Shown: in pieces, positions 16,885-25,989 of the stretch
Layout: every line of letters begins with the position of its first letter
Numbering within the stretch: position 1 is the first letter of the stretch
Source of the DNA: Streptomyces tanashiensis
Lineage (GTDB): Bacteria; Actinomycetota; Actinomycetes; Streptomycetales; Streptomycetaceae
NCBI RefSeq assembly: GCF_014648895.1
Contig: NZ_BMRZ01000012.1
Location: forward strand, 1-64,000
Reading direction: 5' to 3'
DNA length: 64,000 nt
Translations under genes and position numbers: made by a program
The notes under the pieces: generated by a model
What the model was told of the DNA's origin: nothing
The model's database searches: none
The model's input: only the letters and a program-made list of their open reading frames with translations

Positions 16885-18831
16885 ATGCGTATCCCTCAGA
16901 CGAACGGCGCTCCCGACCGCCCCGCCTCCATACCCGCCCCGCGGTCGCCTTCCCGGGACGCGGCCGAGGCGGCACTGGTCGAGCACTACCCCGCGCTCGT
17001 CCGGCTGGCCCATCTCATCCTGTCCCCGGCACTCGGCCGCCATCGCCGGGTGCTGGCGGCCCACGCTCTGGTGCAGCGCAGCCTCGCCAGGAGCCGAGGA
17101 GCCCGCGCCGGTACGGACAGCGGCGGTGCCGCCCCTGCCGTCCCCCCGCCCCGTACGGCCGAGGCGCCTGAGCCTTCCGCCCACGACTGGCTCCGCGCCC
17201 GTGTCGTCCGCGGGGCCCTGCGGCCGCCTCTCACGGTGTCGACGGGGGTGGCCCTGCCCAAGGCGCTCGGCCTGCGCGTCTTTCCCCGGGCCGGGGGTAC
17301 GGACGAACTCGCCCTCGACCGCGCGCTCGCCGCGGCGGAGCCCGCGACCCGAGCCGCCCTCGCCCTGACGGCACTCGAGGGTCTCGCTCCCTCGTCCGTC
17401 ATCGCCCTGCTTCACGCGGCCGGCGTCGCCGCTCCCGGGCAGGCCGTGGACAGCGCGGCGCGGCTGCGCGCGAACTGCCCGCCCGACGCCGCCGAGTTGC
17501 TGCGGGGGCCGGAGTTCGATCCCTGCACGGTCCATCTGCGGCCCACCGATCTCCTGGGCCGTCGCAGGCGCGTCCGGCTCGCCGCTCTCACCGGCGTCCT
17601 GGTGCTGCTCGCCGGGACCGCCGTAGCCCTGGGCAGGGAGCCCGAGCCTCCCCCGCGGCCGGTGGTGTCCGCCGCACCCGAGGACGTCGTGCCGGTACGT
17701 GTCCCGGCCGAGCGGTGGGCCGACACCTCGCGGGTCGACTTCACGGCCTGGCCGGCCCGAGGCGACCGGGCCACCGACGAGGACTTGCTCCGGAGAGCGT
17801 CCGCCGCGTGGAAGGGCGATTCACCCGGTGCGGCCGTGTCCGAACCGCCTTCGCTGCTGTACGCGGGCGCCGTCGACGGACGGAACGTCGTCCTGCTGCA
17901 CACGGGCCGGACGCTCGTCCGCTACACCGAGTCGGGCGCCGGTCTCCCCCGTACCTCGCTCGTGGAGACGCGGGCCGACGACAGTGATGTCACGACCGCG
18001 GCCGCCGTGGTCCTCGCGCGGGCCGGGGGCCGGACGCGGTACCTCCTCGCCCCGTGGATCACGGAGGCGGGGGTGCGCGACCTCGGGAAGCCCGGTGCCG
18101 CCGCGCGGCCCCTACGCGTCACGGCCGACGGAGCCACCGAGCCCGTGACGGACCCCGGGTCGCGGTCCGGCCCGGGGGGCTGCCCCGGCGTGACCGCGCT
18201 GCAGTTGCGCTCGTCGACGCGCATCGTCGAGGACCACGCCTTCCTCCTCGTCGATCTGGGCGGACTCAGCCCGGCCCACCTGACCTGGACGCCCCTCCCC
18301 TCTCCCGGAAGCCCGGCACGCCGCCCGCACGAAGCCACGGGGCCGCTGGGACTGGCCGCCTGGTCGCACTCGGCGTGCTCGCTCCCGCTCCTGCGTGACA
18401 GCGGAGTCCGCTCGGTCAACAGGTGGGAGTTCGCCGCCCAGACGCTTCCCGAACACGCGGGACGCGCGCTGTGGATCTGCTCCCGGGCCGACACCTGGGA
18501 GGGGACGGGCCGGGCGGACGTCACCGTGGAGGTGCCCGGCCGCGCCGTCCCCGTCACGACGGTGCGGGCCACCGCCGCCTGCGGACGCTTCGGTCAGGAC
18601 GTCCTCGCCGGGACGTACTGGTCGGCGCCCACCGGGAAGCGGTACCTCCTGGCCGCGGGCAGTCGGCGCGTCCTGGGCATCGGCGCGGAGGGGGCGGTCA
18701 AGGCCGGCGTGCGGGGACAGGTCCTCGCCGTGGGCACCGACGCGTCGGAGCCGTTCCGGCTCACCGGACACCTCCCGGGCGGTTCCTCGATGCCGGGCTG
18801 GACGGCCCGCTCGGTCGAGGGAAGCGGGTGA
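16885..18831 (+). CDS. Large membrane-anchored protein with sigma-region-like N-terminus
   Basis: About 648 residues from ATG 16885. Residues about 30-60 (AALVEHYPALVRLAHLILSP) and 145-175 (TRAALALTALEGLAPSSVIALLHAAGV) are reminiscent of ECF sigma region 2 and region 4 helices, although degenerate. A single transmembrane helix follows around residue 235-255 (LAALTGVLVLLAGTAVALG), after RRRRVR, giving N-in/C-out topology. The exported 390-residue part is Pro/Arg/Thr-rich with beta-propeller-like sequence and paired cysteines (GGCPGV, SACSL, LWICSR, AACGRF). No known function. It could be a membrane-tethered regulator with an extracellular sensor, which is speculation from layout. Confidence 0.7.
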   Translation: MRIPQTNGAPDRPASIPAPRSPSRDAAEAALVEHYPALVRLAHLILSPALGRHRRVLAAHALVQRSLARSRGARAGTDSGGAAPAVPPPRTAEAPEPSAHDWLRARVVRGALRPPLTVSTGVALPKALGLRVFPRAGGTDELALDRALAAAEPATRAALALTALEGLAPSSVIALLHAAGVAAPGQAVDSAARLRANCPPDAAELLRGPEFDPCTVHLRPTDLLGRRRRVRLAALTGVLVLLAGTAVALGREPEPPPRPVVSAAPEDVVPVRVPAERWADTSRVDFTAWPARGDRATDEDLLRRASAAWKGDSPGAAVSEPPSLLYAGAVDGRNVVLLHTGRTLVRYTESGAGLPRTSLVETRADDSDVTTAAAVVLARAGGRTRYLLAPWITEAGVRDLGKPGAAARPLRVTADGATEPVTDPGSRSGPGGCPGVTALQLRSSTRIVEDHAFLLVDLGGLSPAHLTWTPLPSPGSPARRPHEATGPLGLAAWSHSACSLPLLRDSGVRSVNRWEFAAQTLPEHAGRALWICSRADTWEGTGRADVTVEVPGRAVPVTTVRATAACGRFGQDVLAGTYWSAPTGKRYLLAAGSRRVLGIGAEGAVKAGVRGQVLAVGTDASEPFRLTGHLPGGSSMPGWTARSVEGSG

Positions 18832-18917
18832 GCGCGGGGAGCGGACGCGACCGTGACCGGGTCCGCGTGCCGACGTCCCAGCCCGCTCGCAGCGTTCGTG
18901 CGTCGTAGAGTGAGGGT

Positions 18918-19919
18918 ATGTCCGAAGCGACCCACGGGGTCACCACCGGCGCCGTCGCCCGGCGCCTGGGCGTGTCTCCGACCACGGTCCGTTCCTGGGA
19001 GCAGCGGTACGGGATCGGCCCCGCGGTGCGCGCGAGCGGCCGGCACAGGCGGTGGATGCCGCAGGACATCGCGCTGCTCGAGGAGATGTGTCGTCTGACG
19101 GCGACCGGAGTGCCTCCCGGTGAGGCCGCGCGGGTGGTGCTCGGACAGCAGCCCGACGCGCTCCGCGAGGAGACACCAGCCCCTTCCGTCGCCGAGGCGG
19201 ATGAGGTGTCGCAGGGTGAGGGGCGTGAGCCGGGCTCGGGCAACGGGTTGCCCCTCGGTGATGTCCGGCAGGAGTGCCGGGGTCTGGCCCGTGCGGCGGT
19301 TCGGCTCGACGCCCCCTCCATGGAGGCCCTGTTGCAGCAGGTCATCGATGAGCACGGGTTGGTCGCGGCCTGGGAGGAGGTCATGGTGCCGACCCTCCAT
19401 GCCGTGGGGCGCAAGTGGGAGTCCTCGGACGACCGGTACGTCGAGGTCGAGCACCTCCTTTCGTGGCAGGTGTCGACCGCCCTGCGGCGGGCGGCGGTCG
19501 CGAAGGCCTCGACGGCGAAGAGGCCTCCCGTCGTACTGGCGTGCGTGCCGTCGGAGGCCCACACGCTGCCTCTGGAGGCGCTTGCCGCGGGACTGGCCGA
19601 ACGAGGCCTGCCTGTACGGATGTTCGGCGGCGCGGTTCCCGCCGAAGCCCTCGATGCCGCGGTGCGCCGCTCCGGTCCTGCCGTGGTCGTGCTGTGGTCC
19701 CAGGCGCGCTCGACGGCGAGTCACGCGCTGGCCCGGCACGTGGCCGGTACGTCGTTCGGGCTGAGAGGTGCCCGGACGGCACCGCTCGTCCTCTTGGCGG
19801 GCCCCGGGTGGGCGGGCCCGCCGCCCGGCGACGGTCTGTTGCGGCCCGGAGGGCTGCGCGAGGCGCTCGACGTGATCTCCACCGTCTACCGGGACCCCGT
19901 CCACGCCACCGAGGTGTGA
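18918..19919 (+). CDS. litR: LitR-type B12-dependent light-sensing MerR regulator
   Basis: A 333-residue MerR-family regulator. Residues about 8-70 are the winged helix-turn-helix (TTGAVARRLGVSPTTVRSWEQRYGIGP). Residues about 120-210 form the four-helix B12-capping domain with a W...EH motif (KWESSDDRYVEVEHLLS), and residues about 215-325 are the Rossmann-like adenosylcobalamin-binding domain with PSEAHTLPLEAL supplying the axial His. In S. coelicolor and in CarH relatives, light breaks the adenosyl-Co bond, the repressor falls apart, and carotenoid and photolyase genes are induced. Its position beside a photolyase and an ECF sigma gene fits this role. ATG at 18918 is used. Confidence 0.88.
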   Translation: MSEATHGVTTGAVARRLGVSPTTVRSWEQRYGIGPAVRASGRHRRWMPQDIALLEEMCRLTATGVPPGEAARVVLGQQPDALREETPAPSVAEADEVSQGEGREPGSGNGLPLGDVRQECRGLARAAVRLDAPSMEALLQQVIDEHGLVAAWEEVMVPTLHAVGRKWESSDDRYVEVEHLLSWQVSTALRRAAVAKASTAKRPPVVLACVPSEAHTLPLEALAAGLAERGLPVRMFGGAVPAEALDAAVRRSGPAVVVLWSQARSTASHALARHVAGTSFGLRGARTAPLVLLAGPGWAGPPPGDGLLRPGGLREALDVISTVYRDPVHATEV

Positions 19920-19937
19920 ACGCCGCGCTCCCCGGCA

Positions 19938-20765
19938 TCAGTTCCGGGGCTGCGGCGCGCCGGCGGGTCTGCGTGGGGGACGCGGGAAGAAGCCGCTCGT
20001 TCGTGCGCGGTAGGCGGCGTAACCGGGGCGTTGTGCCATGTGGTTCTCCAGCAGTCTCTTGCCGCTTCCGAAGATGAGCAGGCCGCTCATCACCACGGGG
20101 GAGATCACCGTGAGCGCGGCGGTCTGCCAGGTGGCGCACGCGGTGAGGTACAGGCCCCACCAGACGAGGAAGTCGCCGAAGTAGTTGGGGTGGCGGGTCC
20201 AGCTCCACAGTCCCTGGTCCATGATGCGGCCCTTGTGCGCGGGGTCGGCCTTGAATCGGGCGAGCTGATGGTCTCCCGTCGCTTCGAAGAACACCCCGGC
20301 CGCCCACAGCGCGAGCCCGACGGCCGCCGTCGCGTCGAGGGGCTCCGGCAGGAGGGGGGCCACCTGGACGGGCAGGGAGACGAGCCAGACGAGGGCGCCT
20401 TGGAGGAGGTAGACCTTGCGCAGGGCGTAGAGGCTGCGATTGCCGGTGGCTCGGGCGAGCATCCGCGCGTACCTCGGGTCCTCTCCGTGGCCACGACTCC
20501 GCCGTGCGATGTGGACGGAGAGCCTCGTCCCCCACACGAGCGTGGCGAGCGCGACGGCGGCCCTGCGGCCGTCGTCACCGTATCCGTCGGAGAGGAGCCA
20601 GGAGACCGAGGCGACGGCGGCGAAGGCGATGCCCCACGCGATGTCGACGATCCGGTGCAGGCCTTTGGCACGGCCGATGGCGAAGGCGATCAGCATGACC
20701 GTCATCGCCGTGCCGGCCGAGGCGGTCAGGACGAGCGCGAGGGCGTGCGTGTCGATGACCGTCAC
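19938..20765 (-). CDS. DUF1295 steroid-reductase-like membrane protein
   Basis: A 275-residue integral membrane protein of the DUF1295 family (related to 3-oxo-5-alpha-steroid 4-dehydrogenase / isoprenylcysteine methyltransferase folds). I count six to seven hydrophobic helices, and the C-terminal family motif GLWSWTRHPNYFGDFLVWWGLYL plus GYAAYRARTSGFFP is intact. GTG at 20765 has a GGCGAG before it. It is the last gene of a four-gene operon with the methyltransferase, DUF1365 and FAD oxidoreductase. In Rhodobacter, similar gene sets are induced by singlet oxygen and act on membrane fatty acids; the same role is inferred here. Confidence 0.85.
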   Translation of the reverse strand: MTVIDTHALALVLTASAGTAMTVMLIAFAIGRAKGLHRIVDIAWGIAFAAVASVSWLLSDGYGDDGRRAAVALATLVWGTRLSVHIARRSRGHGEDPRYARMLARATGNRSLYALRKVYLLQGALVWLVSLPVQVAPLLPEPLDATAAVGLALWAAGVFFEATGDHQLARFKADPAHKGRIMDQGLWSWTRHPNYFGDFLVWWGLYLTACATWQTAALTVISPVVMSGLLIFGSGKRLLENHMAQRPGYAAYRARTSGFFPRPPRRPAGAPQPRN

Positions 20766-20796
20766 GCGCTCGCCTTTCCCCGTACCGGGTTCAGAG

Positions 20797-22104
20797 TCAT
20801 CTCTCCGTCTCCTGCCGGCCGTCCTCGGTGAGCACGAGTTGGCGGACGTCAAGGTACTGGGCCCGGAATCCGGCCTCCGAATAGGCGAGGTAGAGCTCCC
20901 ACATCCGGCGGAAGACGCGGTCGAAGCCGAGTGCCTCGACGGCCTCGCCCTCCTCCAGGAACTTCTCGCGCCAGAGCCGGAGCGTCTCGGCGTAGTGCCG
21001 GCCGTATCCCTGGTCGTGGACGATGCGGAGTCCGGCCTCCGCGCTGTGCCGGCCGATGGCTTCCGGGGAGGGGACGAGTCCGCCGGGGAAGACGTACTTG
21101 CTGATCCAGGTGTGGGTGCGGGATGTGGCGAGCATCCTGTCGTGCGGCATGGTGATGGCCTGGAGTACGGCGCGGCCGCCGGGAGCCAGGAGCCGTCGCA
21201 GGGCGGCGAAGTAGGCGGGCCAGTACTCGGCGCCGACCGCCTCGATCATCTCCACGCTCACCACGGCGTCGTAGCGGCCGGTGATCTGGCGGTAGTCGCG
21301 CAGTTCGACGTCGACGCGGTCGGCGCATCCGGCGGCCCGGATCCGCTCCGCCGCCGACTTCTGCTGCTCCGCGGAGAGGGTGACGGTGCGGACGCGGGCC
21401 CCGCGGGCGGCGGCGCGCAGGGCGAGTTCGCCCCAGCCTGTGCCGATCTCCAGGAGCTGGGTTCCCGGACCGACCCGGGCCAGGTCGAGGAGCTGGTCGA
21501 TCTTGCGGTGCTGGGCGGCGGTGAGGCTCGCGCCGCTCGCCGGCAGGGCGTCGAAGACGGCGGACGAGTAGGTGAGGCTGGGGTCGAGGAAGAGCGCGAA
21601 GAAGTCGTTGGAGAGGTCGTAGTGGCGGCGGATGTTCTGGCGTGCTCCGTCGAGCGAGTTGCGGTCGTGCCGGGGTCTGCGGTGCACCCACGCGCCCCGC
21701 AGACGGCGCAGCGGCGCCGGGACCAGGTCGTCGACGTGCCGCGCGAGGACCGTGAGCAGTGCGACGAGGTCCTCGCTGTCCCACTCGTCGGCCATGTAGG
21801 ACTCGCCGAAGCCGATGAGGCCGTCCGCGCCGATCCTTCGGTAGAAGGCCTGGGGGTCGTGGAGTGTCAGCGTCGGCGCGGTCCCCGGGCCCTGCGCCTC
21901 CTCTGTCGCGGCTCGGGCGTTGTACGGCGTGACGATCCGGACCGGCAGCCGGGTGAGGGCGCGCTCCACGACGGTGCGCGCGACGGCCGTGCGCGGGGCG
22001 GAGGCGCGGGGACGTCGGGCGACGTCCGGCCATCGTTCGGCGTCGACCGGATAGAGGCGGGTGGCGCCGTCGGGTGGGACGACCGCGGGCGGCAGGAGAG
22101 TCAC
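20797..22104 (-). CDS. Cyclopropane-fatty-acyl-phospholipid synthase-like methyltransferase
   Basis: A 435-residue SAM-dependent methyltransferase of the CFA synthase family. An N-terminal lipid-binding region (about 1-145) includes GFGESYMADEWDSEDL, and the catalytic domain contains ARQNIRRHYDLSNDFFALFLDPSLTYS (the family's YDxSNDF signature), the SAM-binding LLEIGTGWGELALRAA near residue 205, and VSVEMIEAVG. The enzyme adds a methylene or methyl group to unsaturated acyl chains in membrane phospholipids. GTG at 22104 overlaps the DUF1365 stop by 4 bases with AAGGA upstream. With the FAD oxidoreductase it may make methylated or furan fatty acids (inference). Confidence 0.88.
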   Translation of the reverse strand: MTLLPPAVVPPDGATRLYPVDAERWPDVARRPRASAPRTAVARTVVERALTRLPVRIVTPYNARAATEEAQGPGTAPTLTLHDPQAFYRRIGADGLIGFGESYMADEWDSEDLVALLTVLARHVDDLVPAPLRRLRGAWVHRRPRHDRNSLDGARQNIRRHYDLSNDFFALFLDPSLTYSSAVFDALPASGASLTAAQHRKIDQLLDLARVGPGTQLLEIGTGWGELALRAAARGARVRTVTLSAEQQKSAAERIRAAGCADRVDVELRDYRQITGRYDAVVSVEMIEAVGAEYWPAYFAALRRLLAPGGRAVLQAITMPHDRMLATSRTHTWISKYVFPGGLVPSPEAIGRHSAEAGLRIVHDQGYGRHYAETLRLWREKFLEEGEAVEALGFDRVFRRMWELYLAYSEAGFRAQYLDVRQLVLTEDGRQETER

Positions 22105-22913
22105 AGCATTCCTTCTTGAGTGGGAGGGGTGGGCCGGGGGCGGACCGGCAGTCCCTTGAGGTAGAGGCGGATTCCGTGGAGGCGTATTCCGAGCGAGACC
22201 GCGGCGGTCGACCACGGGTGACGCGATGCCGCGGCGAGGAGCGTCCGCGTCCCTGCCGGACGGCGGGTGCCCCGGACGGTGGCGGTCAGGGGGCGGGATC
22301 CTCGCGCCTGGCGGAGCTGGACGGTGAGGTCCAGACGGTCGCCGGGCAGCGGGAGACGCATGCGGTAGGAGCCCTCGACGTCGAGGAACGGCGAGACGAA
22401 GAAGTCCTTGGGGATCTCGTCACGGCCCTGCGGGTCGGGCCGCAGGAGGTAGCAGTGGCGTTGACCGTAGGTGTTGTGCACCTCCGCGACGACGCAGACG
22501 AGGCGACCGGCGCTGTTGTGGCACCAGTACAGGGTGAGTGGGTTGAAGACGTGGCCCAGGACCCGCGCGTGGCCGAGCATCAGCGCCGGGCCGTCGGCGT
22601 CGGGCACACCGTTGGCCGTGAGGAAGCGGTCCAGGCCGGCGCGCAGGGTGGGTGCGGTGCCGCCGAAGTGGTCGCGGGGGTCGAAGCGGGCGAGGGGACG
22701 CTGGAGGCGGGGGAGGTCGGGCAGGTCGTCGATGTCGACCAGCCAGAAGTACGTGCGATGCCGGAACCCGTACCGCACGGGGGTGACCCGTGTGTGCACG
22801 ACCTCGCTCAGGTAGAGGGCGGGGACGCGAGGGAGGGTGCCGCCCTCTCCGGGCGTGGCGGGGCGGGTGATGACGTCCGGTCCGGTCGCGGTCGCGGCCC
22901 GCTTGCTGGTCAC
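22101..22913 (-). CDS. DUF1365 family protein
   Basis: A 270-residue protein of the DUF1365 family, which is almost always found between an FAD oxidoreductase and a CFA-like methyltransferase. Conserved blocks are YLSEVVHTRVTPVRYGFRHR near the N-terminus, LGHVFNPLTLYWCHN, VAEVHNTYGQRHCYLL and KDFFVSPFLDVEGSYRMRL. No membrane helix and no cofactor motif is visible. Biochemical role unproven; probably an acyl-chain modifying or carrier partner. The GTG start at 22913 overlaps the upstream stop by 4 bases, and its own stop overlaps the next start, so the operon is tightly coupled. Confidence 0.87.
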   Translation of the reverse strand: MTSKRAATATGPDVITRPATPGEGGTLPRVPALYLSEVVHTRVTPVRYGFRHRTYFWLVDIDDLPDLPRLQRPLARFDPRDHFGGTAPTLRAGLDRFLTANGVPDADGPALMLGHARVLGHVFNPLTLYWCHNSAGRLVCVVAEVHNTYGQRHCYLLRPDPQGRDEIPKDFFVSPFLDVEGSYRMRLPLPGDRLDLTVQLRQARGSRPLTATVRGTRRPAGTRTLLAAASRHPWSTAAVSLGIRLHGIRLYLKGLPVRPRPTPPTQEGML

Positions 22914-24166
22914 CAGTTCACCCCGAGAGACCGGGCCGCCTCGGCTCCGGAGCGGCAGCCGTCCTCGTGGAAACCCCAGCCGTGGTAGGCGCCCGCGTAG
23001 GCCGTGACCGGGGTGTTGAGCTCCGGGAGCATGCCCTGGGCGGCGACGGATTCGGGTGTGTACACGGGATGCTCGTAGGTCATCCGGGCCAGCACCGTGG
23101 ATGCGTCGACCCGTTCGCCGGGGTTGAGCGTCACGATGTGGGGCTCGTCGCAGGTCAGCCGTTGCAGGCGGTTCATGTCGTAGCTGACCTGGACCGCTCC
23201 GGGGCGGGCGGTGCAGGAGGGAAGCCAGTAGTTCCAGGAGGCCCTCGCGTGGAGGCGTCGGGGCAGCAGGGAGGTGTCTCGATGCAGCACCGTCGGGTTG
23301 CGGGAGTAGGTGAACGCTCCGAGGACGCGCCGTTCCTGCCCGGTCGGGTCGGCGAGCAGTCGCAGGGCCTGGTCGGGGTGGAGGGCCAGGACGACCGCGG
23401 AGTGCGTGGTCGACTCGCCGTCCTCGGTGACGACGCGCGCGTGGTCGGCGCCTCGTACGACGGTACGGACCGGTGTCGCCGTCCGGACGGCGGTGAGTCC
23501 CTTGGCCGCGCGTTCGACGTAGGCGGCGGAGCCCCCGGTGACCGTCTTCCACTGCGGGGACCCGGTGACGGCCAGCAGTCCGTGGTGGTGCAGGAACTGG
23601 AAGAGGTACGCCGCGGGATACCTGAGCGCGGTGTCCGGCGCGCAGGACCATACGGCCGAGACCAGCGGAATCGCGAAGTGGCCGACGAAGTAGGGCGTGA
23701 AGCGGTGCCTTCGGAGGAAGTCGCCGAACGTCGTCGTCCTGTCGTCGGATTCCAGCAGGCGACGTGCGGCCCGGTGAAATCGTGGGACGGCCGCGAGCAT
23801 CCGCAGAGGGGATGCGCGCCGCAGGTTCCCGCCGCCCAGGAGACCTCCCGGGCCCCGGGCGCCGGCGTACTCCAGTCCGCAGCCGTCGCAGCGGACGGAC
23901 ATGCTCATCTCCGCGTCCTGGGTTGCCACGCCCAGCTCACGGAAGAGTCTCAGGAGGTGCGGGTAGGTCCGTTCGTTGTGGACGATGAAGCCCGTGTCGA
24001 CGCGGACGACGCCGCCCTCGCGCAGGGGCAGTTCATGGGTGTGGGCATGGCCTCCGAGGCGTTCGTCGGCCTCGTACAGGGTGACGTCGTGCGCGCGGGC
24101 CAGAATGTGGGCGGCCGTCAGCCCGGCGACTCCAGCCCCCACCACGGCGATGTTGCGGCGGTTCAT
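22910..24166 (-). CDS. FAD-dependent oxidoreductase (amine-oxidase-like, lipid-modifying operon)
   Basis: A 418-residue flavoprotein. The N-terminal dinucleotide-binding motif IAVVGAGVAGLTAAHILAR is followed by YEADERLGGHAHTHEL and VDTGFIVHNERTYPHL, typical of the NAD(P)-binding/FAD amine-oxidase-like group paired with DUF1365 and CFA synthase. The C-terminal FAD site reads YAGAYHGWGFHEDGCRSGAEA. Such enzymes are thought to oxidise or desaturate methylated acyl chains. It is the first gene of the coupled four-gene operon and starts at ATG 24166 behind GGTGGAG. A 208-bp gap separates it from the photolyase gene, so it may have its own promoter. Confidence 0.86.
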   Translation of the reverse strand: MNRRNIAVVGAGVAGLTAAHILARAHDVTLYEADERLGGHAHTHELPLREGGVVRVDTGFIVHNERTYPHLLRLFRELGVATQDAEMSMSVRCDGCGLEYAGARGPGGLLGGGNLRRASPLRMLAAVPRFHRAARRLLESDDRTTTFGDFLRRHRFTPYFVGHFAIPLVSAVWSCAPDTALRYPAAYLFQFLHHHGLLAVTGSPQWKTVTGGSAAYVERAAKGLTAVRTATPVRTVVRGADHARVVTEDGESTTHSAVVLALHPDQALRLLADPTGQERRVLGAFTYSRNPTVLHRDTSLLPRRLHARASWNYWLPSCTARPGAVQVSYDMNRLQRLTCDEPHIVTLNPGERVDASTVLARMTYEHPVYTPESVAAQGMLPELNTPVTAYAGAYHGWGFHEDGCRSGAEAARSLGVNW

Positions 24167-24374
24167 GTCTCCACCCCTCCCTCCACGGGCCTCGGCCCGC
24201 GGGGTCTCTCGACGACCGAGGCGGGGCGACGCCGACGCCGCTGTGGCTTCGCTTCCCCCGCCCCTGCCCCTCAAGGTTCTTCCGGGCCGACAAGGCCTCA
24301 CAACTCGCATCGTTTGCGCGTCGAAAGACCGCCCAGGGGTCGCTCTGCCGTGTACGGCGGCGTCGCGCGACCGC

Positions 24375-25748
24375 TCAGCCGGCTTCCCGGGCCTGACGGA
24401 AACGCGCCAAGCCGTCCGCAAGCACGATGAGCGGATCGGGATAGTCGTACCGGGCGCGGTCCAAGCCGGTGAGCGTCCACGGCTCGTGCACGGCGGGCGC
24501 CTGCAGGCCGTCGAGCTCCGGGACCCACCGGCGGACGAAGCGGCCGTCCGGGTCGTAGCGAAGTCCCTGCCGCACCGGGTTCAGGACGCGGTTGGGTCGC
24601 GTGTCGTTGCCCGTGCCCGCCATCCACTGCCAGTTCAGCTGGTTGTTCGCCACATCGCCGTCCACCAGGAGACTGAGGAAGTGGCGGGCGCCCTCACGCC
24701 AGTCGATGTAGAGGGTCTTGGTCAGGAACGAGGCAGTGACGAGGCGCCCCCGGTTGTGCATCCATCCCTCATGGGCGAGCTGCCGCATGGCCGCGTCCAC
24801 GATCGGGTACCCGGTTCGTCCCTCGCGCCACGCCTGGAGATCGGCCTCCGCGTCCTCGTCCCGCCGCCAGTCGTCGCGCCGGGAGCGGTACTCCTCCGTC
24901 GCCGCCTCGGGGCGGGCGGCCAGCACCTGATGGAAGAAGTCGCGCCAGCACAGCTGCCGGATGAACGCCTCGGCTCCCGCTCCCCCGCGCGCTCTCGCTC
25001 GCTGCACCGCCTCGACGGGCGAGACCGCCCCGAAGTGCAGATGGGGCGAGAGCCGCGACGTCGCGTCGCCGGCGAGGTCGTCATGCCCTTCGCCGTAGGA
25101 GTCGCCGTGCCGCGACAGCCAGGACGCCAGCCGTCTCCGGCCCTCGCTCTCGCCTCCGGCAGCCAGCCCCGGGGACACTCCCTCCACCGCGGAGCGTGCG
25201 GGAAGGTCCTCGGAACGCACGGTGTGCGGCACCTTCACCTCGCGGGGAGCCATGAACGGCTTGCGCAGGGGTTCCGCACACCAACGCCGGTAGAAGGGGG
25301 TGAACATGGCGTAGTGGTCGGAGCCCTGCGGAGTGAGGTCGCCGGGCGGCACGGCCGTGATCACCGCATCGTGCACGTAGAAGCGGCAGCCGTCCGCCTC
25401 CAGCGCGCGCCGGAGCCGCTCCTGCCGTGCTTGGGCGAAGGCGGAGCAGCCTGCCGCGACATGCACCTCGTCGGCCTGGGCCTGCCGGACCACCGCGCAC
25501 ACCTCGGCGACCGTGTCGCCGCCGCGCACCACGAGCCGACCGCCCCTGTCCTGGAGGGCCCGGTCCAGATCGGCGAGGCAGTCCGCGAGAAAGGCCAGTC
25601 TGTTGGGGGCCGCGAAACCCGCCCGGTCGACGGCGGGATCCCGGATGAACAGCGGAACGACCTCGTGCGCGCCCTCCACGGCGGCCCGCAAAGGCGGATG
25701 ATCATGCACCCGAAGGTCCGAAGTGAACAAGACCACGGAAACACTCAT
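24375..25748 (-). CDS. phr: Deoxyribodipyrimidine photolyase
   Basis: A 457-residue class I CPD photolyase. It has an N-terminal Rossmann antenna domain (SVVLFTSDLRVHDHPPLRAA), the hinge, and the C-terminal FAD-binding helical domain with TSRLSPHLHFGAVSP, WRDFFHQVL, GRTGYPIVDAAMRQL, WMHNRGRLVTASFLTK and LNWQWMAGTGNDTRPNRVLNP. These include the FAD-binding and tryptophan electron-transfer positions. It repairs UV-made cyclobutane pyrimidine dimers using blue light. Start ATG 25748 has CAGGAG upstream. Its divergent partner is an ECF sigma factor and litR is nearby, so light-dependent expression is likely. Confidence 0.93.
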   Translation of the reverse strand: MSVSVVLFTSDLRVHDHPPLRAAVEGAHEVVPLFIRDPAVDRAGFAAPNRLAFLADCLADLDRALQDRGGRLVVRGGDTVAEVCAVVRQAQADEVHVAAGCSAFAQARQERLRRALEADGCRFYVHDAVITAVPPGDLTPQGSDHYAMFTPFYRRWCAEPLRKPFMAPREVKVPHTVRSEDLPARSAVEGVSPGLAAGGESEGRRRLASWLSRHGDSYGEGHDDLAGDATSRLSPHLHFGAVSPVEAVQRARARGGAGAEAFIRQLCWRDFFHQVLAARPEAATEEYRSRRDDWRRDEDAEADLQAWREGRTGYPIVDAAMRQLAHEGWMHNRGRLVTASFLTKTLYIDWREGARHFLSLLVDGDVANNQLNWQWMAGTGNDTRPNRVLNPVRQGLRYDPDGRFVRRWVPELDGLQAPAVHEPWTLTGLDRARYDYPDPLIVLADGLARFRQAREAG

Positions 25749-25989
25749 GACGCACTCCTGGAAACCGGCCGCCGAGCCGACGAGGCAAGCCCAGCCGGCC
25801 GACCACTGAGCTAGGAGTGTCTTCCGCGGCCGCGGGCTGAACGGATGCGCCCGAATCGGCCGAACGAGGGGCAGGAATCAGTGACCCGGCGAGGCGCCTT
25901 TTCAATGCACCTTCGATGCACGTTGTCTCGATACGGCTCCGGGGTGGAAGTTCGTGCTGGTAGGTGCCCATCCGACTGAGGAGCCGGCC
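25749..25989. promoter_or_regulatory. Divergent photolyase / ECF sigma promoter region
   Basis: This 241-bp space separates the divergent phr and sigma genes and must hold promoters for both. I note ATGCAC direct repeats at 25905-25910 and 25916-25921, 11 bp apart (one helical turn), next to a locally AT-richer CTTTTCAATGC. They are candidates for LitR or sigma recognition but unproven. Confidence 0.35.
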
